Positions 54,211 through 62,715 of a stretch of DNA of 64,000 nucleotides are shown piece after piece. The DNA is from Paraburkholderia bannensis NBRC 103871 (GTDB lineage: Bacteria > Pseudomonadota > Gammaproteobacteria > Burkholderiales > Burkholderiaceae). The notes beneath the pieces were generated by a model, which saw nothing but the letters and a program-made list of their open reading frames with translations, was not told the origin of the DNA and ran no database searches. The DNA lies in NCBI RefSeq assembly GCF_000685015.1, contig NZ_BAYA01000004.1, positions 186,001 through 250,000 on the forward strand. The letters are read 5' to 3'. The first letter of the stretch is position 1. Each line of letters opens with the position of its first letter. The translations under genes were made by a program, and so were the position numbers.

Positions 54211-54861
54211 ATGACGTTGTGGAACCCGCTGAAGCTTTACCTCGCCGCCGCGCTATGCGCCGCCGCCGGCCTGCTGGGCGCGAACGCGCAGGCCCAGAGT
54301 GCGCCGGCCGCACCGGCGTCGGCGCCTAATGGCTTCGCCGATGCCGCCGCCAGCGCGGCGCTCGCGAAAACAGCCTCGCAGGCCGCGGCGCAACCGGCGC
54401 CGGCAAGCGCCCCGGTCACGCCTGGCGGCACGCCGCCCACCGTGCAGTGGACGCTGCAGGTGATGCGTGACGGCCAGCAGATCGATACGTTCGAAGGCAC
54501 CACCACCGTCGGCCAGGCCCGCACGGACACGCATCACAAGGTCGTCACGCACAACGTCGGCTGCAAGGATCAGCCGGCGGGCAGCATCGACCTGCAACGC
54601 ACCATTACCGTGTCGCCCTTGCAGGCCAACGCCAGCGCGGCGCTGCTGCAGATCGAAGCCCAGGAAACACTCGAAAACCCGGCCGCGCCCAAGACCACCG
54701 ACGGCTGCAAGCTGCCGCCGCAGCCGCGCCAGATCGGCGCGAGCCATCCGGGCTTGAGCGTGCCAGCGGGCCAGTGGGTGAACTGGACGATCGTGGACAA
54801 GGATCCGACGATCGTCTATCGCGTGCGCGCCAGCCTTGCGCCGCCGTCGGCGCAGCCTTGA
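54211..54861 (+). CDS. Secreted protein of unknown function
   Basis: A 216-residue exported protein. Signal peptide about 1-28 (ending GANAQAQ), a Pro/Ala-rich linker to about 73, and a beta-rich domain about 75-210 (QWTLQVMRDGQQIDTFEGTT, CKDQPAGSIDLQRTITVSPL, GQWVNWTIVDKDPTIVYRVRASL) with two cysteines (GCKD and DGCKL) that may form a disulfide. No known family was recognised. ATG 54211 has GGAG seven bases upstream; a TTG at 54205 is the alternative. Confidence 0.72.
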   Translation: MTLWNPLKLYLAAALCAAAGLLGANAQAQSAPAAPASAPNGFADAAASAALAKTASQAAAQPAPASAPVTPGGTPPTVQWTLQVMRDGQQIDTFEGTTTVGQARTDTHHKVVTHNVGCKDQPAGSIDLQRTITVSPLQANASAALLQIEAQETLENPAAPKTTDGCKLPPQPRQIGASHPGLSVPAGQWVNWTIVDKDPTIVYRVRASLAPPSAQP

Positions 54862-54925
54862 TGGGCGCGCCGCAATGCACGCCGATGTCCGCTCAAAACC
54901 GTCGTAAGAACCTGTCGTAACCCGC

Positions 54926-55729
54926 ATGCGAAATTTCGAACAACCTCTGATCGACGTGGATCCGGCTCATGCCGGGGACTTCGTCGCGGTGAGCTGGAAC
55001 CTGCACAAGGGCCGCTCGCCGCTTGGCTTTCAGGCCTGGGAAGCGATGCGCCGCTGGGTGCAGTCCACCCACGCCGATGCCTGGTTTCTCCAGGAAGCGA
55101 TGGCGCGGCGCCTGCCGCAACCTTTGCTGTCCTCCACGTTTGGCGCGCCGCTCGGCGATCCGCTCGAAGACGTCTGGCAGTGCCAGGCGAGCGAAATCGC
55201 CCACGCGCTCGACTTGCAGATCGCCCTCGGGCCGAACGTGTTCAAGCCGTCGTGGCGGCACGGCAATGCGATCCTCTCCCCGCATCCCCTCGATCTGGGG
55301 GGACGCTGGGATATCTCGGCGCACCGCTTCGAGCGGCGCGGGCTGCTGGTTGCGCGCGCCAACGTCGGCGGCCATTCGGTCACCCTGTTGTGTGCGCACC
55401 TTGCGCTCACGCGCAGCGCGCGCATGCGTCAGATGAACTGGATCGCGCACTGGATCGCCAAGGAAGCGCCCGACGGCCCGCTCGTGCTCGCGGGCGACTT
55501 CAACGACTGGCGCAACGATTCGGTGCCGCTGTTCGCGGAGCACGGCATGCAGGAAGTGGCGACGCTGCTGGGCGAGCCCGCGCGCACGTTCCCGGCGTTC
55601 TCGCCTGCGCTGGCGCTCGACAAGATGTTCGTGCGCGGCATCAAGCCGATCGAGCTGATCCAGCCCGCGCAGGAAACGGCCTGGCTGTCCGATCACCTGC
55701 CCTATATGGCGCGGCTGCGCATCGAATGA
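54926..55729 (+). CDS. Endonuclease/exonuclease/phosphatase (EEP) family protein
   Basis: A 267-residue metal-dependent EEP-fold hydrolase. Motifs in order: SWNLHKGRS (22-30), QEAM (near 56), the HLALTRSARMRQMNWI stretch (about 158), GDFNDWRND (about 190), LDKMFVRG and SDHLPYMA near the C-terminus. These hold the D/N/H residues of the active site. Homologues are often encoded beside cardiolipin synthase genes and may act on phospholipids or nucleic acids. Such a neighbour is not present here. Function is uncertain within the superfamily. Confidence 0.82.
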   Translation: MRNFEQPLIDVDPAHAGDFVAVSWNLHKGRSPLGFQAWEAMRRWVQSTHADAWFLQEAMARRLPQPLLSSTFGAPLGDPLEDVWQCQASEIAHALDLQIALGPNVFKPSWRHGNAILSPHPLDLGGRWDISAHRFERRGLLVARANVGGHSVTLLCAHLALTRSARMRQMNWIAHWIAKEAPDGPLVLAGDFNDWRNDSVPLFAEHGMQEVATLLGEPARTFPAFSPALALDKMFVRGIKPIELIQPAQETAWLSDHLPYMARLRIE

Positions 55730-55893
55730 CGTTGCGGCGCGCTCTCGCGGCGCGGCGTTGATGCGCGCGTGCAACGCCGCAGAAAACATCGGCAGGACAC
55801 CGATGTAACCGCGCTACCATGACGCGTCGCGCGCCTTGAACGGCGCGCTTTTCCTTGCCGCCCGCACTCGCCCCCCCCGCTCCCTTGGCCGCC

Positions 55894-56547
55894 ATGCACC
55901 ATCTCGCCACGCTGCTCCAGATCGCCGTCGTCTATCTGTTCGCGCTCATCAGTCCCGGCCCGAACTTCTTCATGGTGACGCAGCTATCGCTCGCGGGCCG
56001 GCGCGGCCTGGGCATTGCCTCAGCGTTTGGCGTCGGCGCGGGATCGACGCTCTGGGCGGCGCTCGCCATGCTCGGCTTCGCGGCGGTGCTGCAGAAAATC
56101 GACTGGCTTTATCAGGGTGTGCGCGTTGCGGGCGCGCTGTATCTCTTGTGGTTCGGCTTGAAACTGCTGCGCTCGGGCGTGCGCAAGCCCCCAGTCGAAG
56201 CGAATCCCGCAGAAGCCGCGCCGGTCGCGCCGCTGCCGCCGCCCGACCGGCGCACGTGGTTTCGCACCTGGCGCGCGGGCTTTCTCACCTGCCTGACCAA
56301 CCCGAAGTCCTGCGTGTTCTGGACCAGCGTGTTCGCGGCCGTGTTTCCCGCCCATCCGCCCACCTGGTTCTACGGCGCGGCGCTCGCACTCGTGGCGTCG
56401 ATGTCGTTCGGCTGGCACGCGAGCCTCGCGCTGCTGTTCGCCGATCACCGCACGCAGCGCGGCTACAAGCGCCTGCGCCGCCCCATCGACGCGTTCTGCG
56501 GCACGGCGCTGATCGGCCTCGCGGCGAAGCTGGCCGCCGATCGCTGA
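55894..56547 (+). CDS. LysE/RhtB-family amino-acid exporter
   Basis: A 217-residue inner-membrane translocator with about six helices. TM1-2 contain LFALISPGPNFFMVTQLSLAGRRGLGIASAFGVGAGS, typical of the LysE/RhtB group. C-terminal helices read GFLTCLTNPKSCVFWTSVFAAVFP, the family's second signature. ATG 55894 starts at the first helix; the TTG at 55855 would add 13 residues upstream. An eight-C run lies just before it (55871-55878). Substrate is an amino acid or homoserine-like compound. Confidence 0.87.
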   Translation: MHHLATLLQIAVVYLFALISPGPNFFMVTQLSLAGRRGLGIASAFGVGAGSTLWAALAMLGFAAVLQKIDWLYQGVRVAGALYLLWFGLKLLRSGVRKPPVEANPAEAAPVAPLPPPDRRTWFRTWRAGFLTCLTNPKSCVFWTSVFAAVFPAHPPTWFYGAALALVASMSFGWHASLALLFADHRTQRGYKRLRRPIDAFCGTALIGLAAKLAADR

Positions 56548-57137
56548 CGGCCCTGCTGCTGCACGACAGTCGTCGTTGCAGCCGCGAAAAATGCGCTAAA
56601 ACGCCGCGTAATGCACGGCGCAACACGCACTGAAGCGACGCTGTAGTGGCTTCGCCAGCAGGGTCTATGCTGCGGCCTGACAGACGTTCCGGTATCATCT
56701 AGCTCGAACAATCGCCGGTGTGCATCGTTATTCGGGTATCGATCCGCTAATGAACGCACGCCGATTGCGGCCAGCGCGCCCGCCACGGCGCCGCCTCCCA
56801 GCCGATGCCAGCGATCCCCGTCACGCTCCGCGTGCGGGTGCCAGCAGAACGCCTCGCCAGCGACGTGAACCCGGCGTGGATCTCTTCCCCTTTCGACGCG
56901 GCGGCGCCCACGAGGCGCGCACGCGGTAAAATGGCGGATTGCGCCTCGTACGCCATCGCGAGGCTGGCCGGCGACCCATGGGGCAACAGTGGGCGTTCGC
57001 GGCTTGCCACGGGCGCACTGCGGCATTGCGCGGTGCACACCGCGCGCCGCGCATCGTCAAGACCGCGTCCGTCATGCCTTGCATGCGGCCGGAAGGAACG
57101 CCCGTTTGGCGGACCTTGTTTCGCACCTTCAGGAACC
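56548..57137. other. 590-bp intergenic region, nothing supported
   Basis: Both strands carry open but untypical frames of arginine-rich content. No start-signal-supported gene, tRNA or clear hairpin was seen. The 3' end should contain the promoter of the ferredoxin-NADP reductase gene. Confidence 0.4.
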
Positions 57138-57908
57138 ATGAGCAAATTCACCGAAGAAACCGTTCTGAGCGTCCACCACTGGACCGACACGCTTTTTAGC
57201 TTCACGTGCACGCGCGACCAGGCCCTGCGTTTCGACAACGGCCAGTTCACCATGGTCGGCCTCGAAGTGGACGGCAAGCCGCTGATGCGCGCGTACTCGC
57301 TCGCGAGCGCGAACTACGAAGAGCATCTCGAATTCCTGAGCATCAAGGTGCCGGACGGCCCGCTCACGTCGCGCCTGCAGCATTTGAAGGTCGGCGACAA
57401 GGTTCTGATCGGCAAGAAGCCGGTCGGCACGCTGGTCGCGGACAACCTGCTGCCCGGCAAGGTGCTGTGGATGCTGTCGACCGGCACGGGCCTCGCCCCG
57501 TTCATGTCGATCATCAAGGATCCGGACATTTACGACCGCTTCGACAAGATCGTGCTGACGCACACCTGCCGTTTCGTCGATGAACTCGCGTACAAGGAAT
57601 TCATCACCGAAGAGCTGCGCGAACACGAGTACCTCGGCGAGATCGTGCGTGAGAAGCTGGTCTACTACCCGACCGTCACGCGCGAAGTGTTCGACAACCG
57701 CGGCCGCATCACCGAACTGATCGACACCGGCAAGCTGTTCACGGATCTCGACCTGCCCGGCTTCACGCCCGAGCGCGACCGCATCATGCTGTGCGGCAGC
57801 ACGCACATGCTGCGCGACACCGTCGAGCTGCTCGAAAAGGCCGGCCTCAAGGAAGGCAGCAACAACGAGCCGGGTCACTACGTGATCGAAAAGGCTTTCG
57901 TCGGCTAA
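57138..57908 (+). CDS. fpr: Ferredoxin--NADP reductase
   Basis: A 256-residue FAD enzyme. FAD binding: RAYSLASANYEEHLEF (50-65), the RxYSxxS motif. NADP binding: STGTGLAPFMSIIKD (about 112-127) and CGSTHMLRDTVELLEKAGL near the C-terminus. The short form ending HYVIEKAFVG is that of bacterial Fpr. It moves electrons between NADPH and ferredoxin or flavodoxin. ATG has AGGA six bases upstream. A strong terminator follows. Confidence 0.95.
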   Translation: MSKFTEETVLSVHHWTDTLFSFTCTRDQALRFDNGQFTMVGLEVDGKPLMRAYSLASANYEEHLEFLSIKVPDGPLTSRLQHLKVGDKVLIGKKPVGTLVADNLLPGKVLWMLSTGTGLAPFMSIIKDPDIYDRFDKIVLTHTCRFVDELAYKEFITEELREHEYLGEIVREKLVYYPTVTREVFDNRGRITELIDTGKLFTDLDLPGFTPERDRIMLCGSTHMLRDTVELLEKAGLKEGSNNEPGHYVIEKAFVG

Positions 57909-57973
57909 TACGACGAGTCTGGGCTAAGTTCAGCCCACAGTCTTACAGACTGTTTTCGGTTCACGCCGACCCC

Positions 57974-58004
57974 AAAACCGGAGCCATGCGCTCCGGTTTT
58001 TTTT
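57974..58004 (+). terminator. Rho-independent terminator after fpr
   Basis: AAAACCGGAG and CTCCGGTTTTTTTT form a perfect stem around CCATGCG, about 65 bp after the stop. Confidence 0.9.
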
Positions 58005-58374
58005 CGCGGCTTGCGCGCCACACCGGGGCGTGAAATGATGCACAGCGGTTACATTTTTCGCGGAATTCGCGTAAGTTCCGTGTCAGAGTTTTTCCTACAA
58101 ATACGCGAAGAGCCGACTTCATGCAGGCTCTCAGCGTTGTGTCGCTAAGCCTTGTCCTGACTGAAGGTTTCCCCTTTTTGGGATATTATCGCGACGCAAC
58201 ATAGACCAAACCGGTACGTCTGGTGGTATCAGTGCCAGGTTGTTACCGTATGTAAATTTCGTTACGCTGCGCAGTGCCTTAAAACCCGCATCGGCGCCCG
58301 CCGTGCCGGTGTTGGCGGCCTACGCGGAAGAATCAGCAAGGAATCGGTTCCTTAATGGAATTCACGGGGGATTG
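58005..58374. other. Upstream region of the two-component pair
   Basis: About 370 bp, AT-richer around 58080-58100 and 58170-58260. It should hold the promoter of the kinase-regulator operon. No gene or palindrome was confidently identified. Confidence 0.4.
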
Positions 58375-59379
58375 ATGGATACGTCCAATTACGCCGCGTT
58401 TGACGCGCGCCCGCCTCGCGCGGACGTGTCCGGCCCGCTCGCCGCGCATGCGGACGGCGGCCACTCTTTCCTCGCCGACGCCGAAGGAGCGCGTGCGGCG
58501 CTCGACGCCATCGCACGCGTGCAGCGGCAGATCGTCGCGGCAGGCGCCGCCCGTGTGCACGCCGACGAAGCCGCTCGCCGCCGTCTCGCGCGCGAGCTGC
58601 ACGACAGCGTGGGCGCCGAACTCGCCGCTACCCGCTTCGCGCTGGCAAACGTTCAAACGTGGCTGCCCGCCGATGCCTCGCCGCAATGCACCCAGGCGTT
58701 CGAACTGGTGGTGCGCTCGCTCGACGCCGCCGCCGAGGCCGTGCGCCACGTGCTCGACGGCCTGCATGCTCCGGAACTCGACGAAGGCCTGGCCACGGCG
58801 CTGGCGAACTGGACGCGTGGCTTTGGCGCGCGCACGGGTCTCGCAGCGACGTTCAGCGCCCGCCCTTCCGTCGAGCACGGCGGCAAAGGCTTCAGCGCAG
58901 CCGATACGCAGCGGCTCGAAAACCTGCCCGCCGAAGCCGCGCTCGCGATCTTCCGCGTGGCGCAGGAAGCGCTCACTAACGTCGCACGCCACGCCCATGC
59001 GTCGCGCGTCGAAGTGCGCCTTGCCTGCACGCCCTACGCGCTGGTGCTGAGCGTGATCGACGACGGCGTGGGCCTGTCGCGCGAAGCCGCGCGGCGCGCC
59101 AAGAAGCAGAGCGGCCAGCGCGACGAGCTTACGCAACCTTCGTCGGAAGACGGCATCAACCGTCGCGGCGCCTACGGCATCGCGGGCATGCGCGAGCGCT
59201 GCGCGGCCTTTGGCGGCGCGCTGCGCGCCACGGCCAACCCGCTCGCCGCCGATGCGGCTCCCGAAGCACGCGAGCGCCCCGGCACGACCGTGGAGGCGCG
59301 CTTCTTCTGGGACACGCTGCTCTCGCGCACGCCCGGCGCCGACCTCGTTCCGAATCACGTCAAAGGCATTCACTCATGA
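58375..59379 (+). CDS. Soluble sensor histidine kinase, NarX-type (HisKA_3)
   Basis: A 334-residue kinase without membrane segments, so it is cytosolic. Residues 1-50 are a variable N-terminus. The dimerisation/phosphoacceptor HisKA_3 domain has LARELHDSVGAELAATR with H76 as phosphoacceptor. The HATPase_c domain (about 195-320) shows AEAALAIFRVAQEALTNVARHA, SVIDDGVGLS and YGIAGMRERCAAFGG. ATG 58375 with GGGGGA is the start. Its stop overlaps the response regulator start by four bases. The stimulus is unknown; a cytosolic signal or protein partner is likely. Confidence 0.9.
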   Translation: MDTSNYAAFDARPPRADVSGPLAAHADGGHSFLADAEGARAALDAIARVQRQIVAAGAARVHADEAARRRLARELHDSVGAELAATRFALANVQTWLPADASPQCTQAFELVVRSLDAAAEAVRHVLDGLHAPELDEGLATALANWTRGFGARTGLAATFSARPSVEHGGKGFSAADTQRLENLPAEAALAIFRVAQEALTNVARHAHASRVEVRLACTPYALVLSVIDDGVGLSREAARRAKKQSGQRDELTQPSSEDGINRRGAYGIAGMRERCAAFGGALRATANPLAADAAPEARERPGTTVEARFFWDTLLSRTPGADLVPNHVKGIHS

Positions 59380-60032
59380 CCCTGCGCATCCTGCTCGTCG
59401 ACGATCACGCCGTGGTGCGCCAGGGCGTGCGCCAGCTGCTGCTCGACCGCGGCATCGCCAGCGAAGTGATCGAGGCGCAAACCGGCGCGGAAGCGCTCAC
59501 CGCCATCGCCAAACACGCCTGCGACGTGGTGCTGCTCGACATCTCGCTGCCCGACATGAGCGGCATCGAAGTGCTCAAGCGCGCCAAGAAAAAGGCGCCG
59601 CGCCTGCCGGTGCTGATGTTCTCGATGTATCGCGAAGACCAGTACGCCGTGCGCGCGCTCAAGGCGGGCGCGTCGGGCTATCTGTCGAAGACGGTGGACG
59701 CCGCGCAGATGACCGCCGCAATCCAGCAGGTCGCAAGCGGGCGCAAGTACGTGAGCCCCGCCATGGCCGAGGCGCTTGCCGACTACGTGCTGATCGACGG
59801 CGAGCAACTGCCGCACGAGAAGCTCTCCGACCGCGAATACCAGACGCTGTGCATGCTGGCCTCGGGCAAGCGCCTGACCGATATCGCGCATACGCTGTCG
59901 CTGTCGGTGAAGACGGTGAGCGTGTACCGCACGCGCCTGCTCGAAAAAATGAAGCTCGCGAACAACGCCGAGCTGACGTTCTACGTCATGAGCAACCAGC
60001 TCATCGACCTGTCTCCCGCGCCAGCGGTCTGA
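59376..60032 (+). CDS. NarL/FixJ-family response regulator
   Basis: A 218-residue two-component regulator. Receiver domain about 1-120 with acidic pair D9-D10, phosphoacceptor D55 (LLDISLPDMSG) and K105 (YLSKTVDAA). LuxR-type HTH about 150-205 (LSDREYQTLCMLASGKRLTDIAHTLSLSVKTVSVYRTRLLEKM). Cognate partner of the upstream kinase, coupled through an ATGA overlap. Target genes are unknown; divergent or downstream genes are the amino-acid permease and the kinase itself. Confidence 0.93.
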   Translation: MTLRILLVDDHAVVRQGVRQLLLDRGIASEVIEAQTGAEALTAIAKHACDVVLLDISLPDMSGIEVLKRAKKKAPRLPVLMFSMYREDQYAVRALKAGASGYLSKTVDAAQMTAAIQQVASGRKYVSPAMAEALADYVLIDGEQLPHEKLSDREYQTLCMLASGKRLTDIAHTLSLSVKTVSVYRTRLLEKMKLANNAELTFYVMSNQLIDLSPAPAV

Positions 60033-60361
60033 GCGCGCCGACGCGGGACGCAGCAGCCAGCGACGTTAGGGCCGCCTTCGCCACTTAAAGCGGCCTTCTC
60101 GCCATAAGCCCTTGATGCGGAAATGAATTTCGCCGTTTGAGACGCGCGCGGGCAAGGTTTGCGCGCGGCAGAGTCGCTTTGCGGCGGAATCGCCCGCGAC
60201 AACTGGCCGCCCAGGAGCGCATTCCGCCCTGAATCGACCCGAATCAATCGGGTTCGAAGCCGCGATCGGCTAAAATTATGGGTTTCCCCGACATACGGCA
60301 CGCGAGGCGCGATGTTCCTGATCGCCCGCCCTCGCGTCGTTACACCTGGAGTTCCCGCCAA
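60033..60361. other. Region upstream of the amino-acid permease gene
   Basis: About 330 bp with no supported gene. It is AT-richer at 60235-60290 (AATCAATCGGGTTCGAAGCCGCGATCGGCTAAAATTATGG), a probable promoter area. Confidence 0.4.
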
Positions 60362-61765
60362 ATGTCCCTCTTTCGCAAGAAGAACGTCGAACACATGCTG
60401 CAGGCAAGCGCCAAGGGCGCTGGCTTGAAGAAGGCGCTCGGCGCACTGGACCTCACCTTTCTCGGCGTCGGCGCGATCATCGGCACCGGCATTTTCGTGC
60501 TGACCGGCACGGGCGCCGTGCAGGCCGGCCCGGCGCTGATGGTCTCGTTCCTGATCGCCGCCGTGGCCTGCTGCTTCGCCGCGCTTTCGTACGCCGAATT
60601 CGCCTCGACCATTCCCGTCGCCGGTTCGATCTACACCTACTCGTATGCCACGCTCGGCGAACTGATCGCGTGGATCATCGGCTGGGACCTGATGCTCGAA
60701 TACGGGCTTGCCAGCTCCGCGGTGTCGGTCGGCTGGTCGGGCTATCTGCAGTCGCTGCTGTCCGGCTTCGGCATTTCGCTGCCCGCCGCGCTGACGGCCG
60801 CGCCCGGTGCGCTGCCCGGCGTGCACACGCTCTTCAACCTGCCCGCCTTCCTCGTGATGATGGGGATTACCGCGCTGCTGTCGATCGGCGTGCGCGAGTC
60901 CACCCGCATCAACAACATCATGGTCGCGATCAAGGTCACGGTCGTGCTGCTGGTGATCGCCGTGGGCGCGTTCCACGTCACGCCCGCGAACTGGCACCCG
61001 TTCATGCCGCACGGCTGGAGCGGCGTGTTCGGCGCGGCGGCGGTGATGTTCTTCGCCTTCATCGGCTTCGATGCGGTGTCCTCCGCCGCCGAAGAAGTGA
61101 AAAGCCCCAAGCGCGACCTGCCCATCGGCATCATTGCCTCGCTGGTCGTGTGCGCGGTGCTGTACGTGTCGGTCGCCGCGGTCGTCACGGGCATCGTGCC
61201 GTGGCAGCAGTTCGCCAACATCGGCCACCCGGTTTCGTACGCGCTGCAAGTGGCGGGCGAAAAGTGGGTCGCGGGCTTCATCGACCTGGGCGCCGTGCTG
61301 GGCATGCTCACCGTGATTCTCGTGATGAGCTACGGCCAGACCCGCATCATCTTCGCGATGTCGCGTGACGGCCTGCTGCCCGCGAAGCTCTCGAAGGTGC
61401 ACCCGCGTTACGCGACGCCGTTCTTCACGACCTGGCTCGTCGGTATTTTCTTCGGCCTGATCGGCGCGCTGGTGCCGCTGAACGTGCTCGCCGAGCTGAT
61501 CAACATCGGTACGCTCGCCGCGTTCTCGATGGTGTCGATCGCCGTGCTCGTGCTGCGCAAGACGCACCCGGACCTGCCGCGCGCGTTCCGCTGCCCGGGC
61601 GTGCCCGTGGTGCCGGTTCTGGCCGTCGCGTCGTGCCTGTTCCTGATGCTCAATCTCGCGTGGCTCACGTGGGTGGCGTTTGTCGTCTGGCTGCTGATCG
61701 GCCTGTCGATCTACTTCCTTTACTCGCGCCGTCACGCGCGTCTGGCGCATCAGCCGCACGAGTAA
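60362..61765 (+). CDS. APC-family amino-acid permease (YfnA/CAT-like)
   Basis: A 467-residue inner-membrane transporter with 12 hydrophobic helices. TM1 GVGAIIGTGIFVLTGTGA is the unwound G-x-G-I-F substrate site of the amino acid-polyamine-cation family; TM6 carries FFAFIGFDAVSSAAEEVKSPKRDLP, typical of cationic amino-acid transporters. Residues 1-28 are a basic cytoplasmic tail. The exact amino acid is not known. GGAG lies about nine bases before ATG 60362. Confidence 0.92.
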   Translation: MSLFRKKNVEHMLQASAKGAGLKKALGALDLTFLGVGAIIGTGIFVLTGTGAVQAGPALMVSFLIAAVACCFAALSYAEFASTIPVAGSIYTYSYATLGELIAWIIGWDLMLEYGLASSAVSVGWSGYLQSLLSGFGISLPAALTAAPGALPGVHTLFNLPAFLVMMGITALLSIGVRESTRINNIMVAIKVTVVLLVIAVGAFHVTPANWHPFMPHGWSGVFGAAAVMFFAFIGFDAVSSAAEEVKSPKRDLPIGIIASLVVCAVLYVSVAAVVTGIVPWQQFANIGHPVSYALQVAGEKWVAGFIDLGAVLGMLTVILVMSYGQTRIIFAMSRDGLLPAKLSKVHPRYATPFFTTWLVGIFFGLIGALVPLNVLAELINIGTLAAFSMVSIAVLVLRKTHPDLPRAFRCPGVPVVPVLAVASCLFLMLNLAWLTWVAFVVWLLIGLSIYFLYSRRHARLAHQPHE

Positions 61766-61802
61766 ATTTCGCGCATAGCGTCAGCAGTTTTCGCTGCACT
61801 GC

Positions 61803-61837
61803 AACGGCCCGCCCGGTTTTCCGCGCGGGCCGTTTTT
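61803..61837 (+). terminator. Rho-independent terminator after the permease gene
   Basis: AACGGCCCGC and GCGGGCCGTTTTT form a long stem around CCGGTTTTCCGC, about 40 bp after the stop. Confidence 0.88.
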
Positions 61838-62009
61838 CTTTGCACCTGCACCTAAAAAGACGGGTAAAAGCCCGCGCAGCGCCAGGCGGCGATTTGTGCT
61901 TTACTGATCGGGCTTATCGCAATATCCCTCGCAGTACGCAAAAAAGCTCCAGCATTCCAGGCATTACTGAACAGCAACGCACCAGCCGGGGCGATTGCGT
62001 GTCCCAGGT

Positions 62010-62162
62010 TGGTCTCTATCCCCCAATGACCGGGGAGAAGCGCAGCGCGACTTCAGGCGACGCCCTACGGGCGTGGAACCCGAGAAGGAGCTAAAGCGCC
62101 AACTCTGGCCTTCGCCCCTAACGGCATGGGACGGAACCAGGCGCGAAAGCGCCAGGTGCCGT
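62010..62162 (+). promoter_or_regulatory. Structured leader RNA before the molybdenum hydroxylase operon
   Basis: Between 62010 and the first start codon the sequence folds into several stems. ACGCCC-TAC-GGGCGT (62060-62074) is a perfect hairpin. A 14-bp imperfect hairpin spans 62131-62162: ACGGaACC, A, GGCGC, GAAA tetraloop, GCGCC, A, GGTgCCGT. CCCC/GGGG pairs at 62030-62037 add another stem. It ends seven bases before the AGGAG site, so it could control translation. Position suggests a cofactor- or metal-sensing riboswitch such as the Moco class; this is not verified. Confidence 0.4.
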
Positions 62163-62181
62163 CGACACAGGAGACAAGTCA

Positions 62182-62703
62182 ATGACGATCAGTCTCAGCC
62201 TGACGGTCAACGGCAAGCCCGTGACCGCCCAGATCGAACCCCACACGCTGCTAGTCCAGTTCCTGCGCGAGCAGCGACGCCTGACCGGCACGCACGTCGG
62301 CTGCGACACCGCCCAGTGCGGCGCCTGCACCGTGCACGTGAACGGACGCGCGGTCAAATCGTGCAACACGCTTGCCGCGCAGTGCGATGGCATGAGCGTG
62401 ACGACGATCGAAGGCCTCGGCGCCGCAAACGGCAACGGCAACGCCAACGGCGCCATGCATCCGATGCAGGCCGCGTTTCGCGAGTGTCACGGCTTGCAGT
62501 GCGGCTTCTGTACGCCCGGCATGGTGATGAGCGCCGTCGCGCTGGTCAACGAGAAACCCGGCCTCACCGAAGCCGATGTGCGCGCCAATCTCGACGGCAA
62601 CCTGTGCCGCTGTACGGGCTATCACAATATCGTGAAGGCCGTGCTCGCGGGTGCCGAAGGCATGCAGACGACGGCGGCGCAGCCCGCCGCCGCCGCGGTG
62701 TAA
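62182..62703 (+). CDS. Molybdenum hydroxylase small subunit, CoxS-like [2Fe-2S] protein
   Basis: A 173-residue iron-sulfur subunit of the xanthine dehydrogenase/CO dehydrogenase family. Plant-type cluster ligands C41, C46, C49 and C61 ([22 protein letters not shown]); helical cluster ligands C107, C110, C142 and C144 (CGFC, CRC). The segment 80-92 is a Gly/Asn-rich insertion (GAANGNGNANGA), and the last ~15 residues are Ala/Thr-rich. It passes electrons from the molybdenum centre to FAD or an acceptor. The CoxL-like gene follows 12 bp after its stop. Confidence 0.93.
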   Translation: MTISLSLTVNGKPVTAQIEPHTLLVQFLREQRRLTGTHVGCDTAQCGACTVHVNGRAVKSCNTLAAQCDGMSVTTIEGLGAANGNGNANGAMHPMQAAFRECHGLQCGFCTPGMVMSAVALVNEKPGLTEADVRANLDGNLCRCTGYHNIVKAVLAGAEGMQTTAAQPAAAAV

Positions 62704-62715
62704 AGGGAGACGGCC

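Noticed and set aside
56463..57277. Leftward frames in the gap before fpr
   Set aside because: Composition is untypical, starts lack ribosome sites and part overlaps the fpr gene antisense.
62060..62135. ACGG loops resembling a guanidine-II (mini-ykkC) riboswitch
   Set aside because: The hairpins do not show the paired C-ACGR-G loop pattern, and the operon is unrelated to guanidine metabolism.
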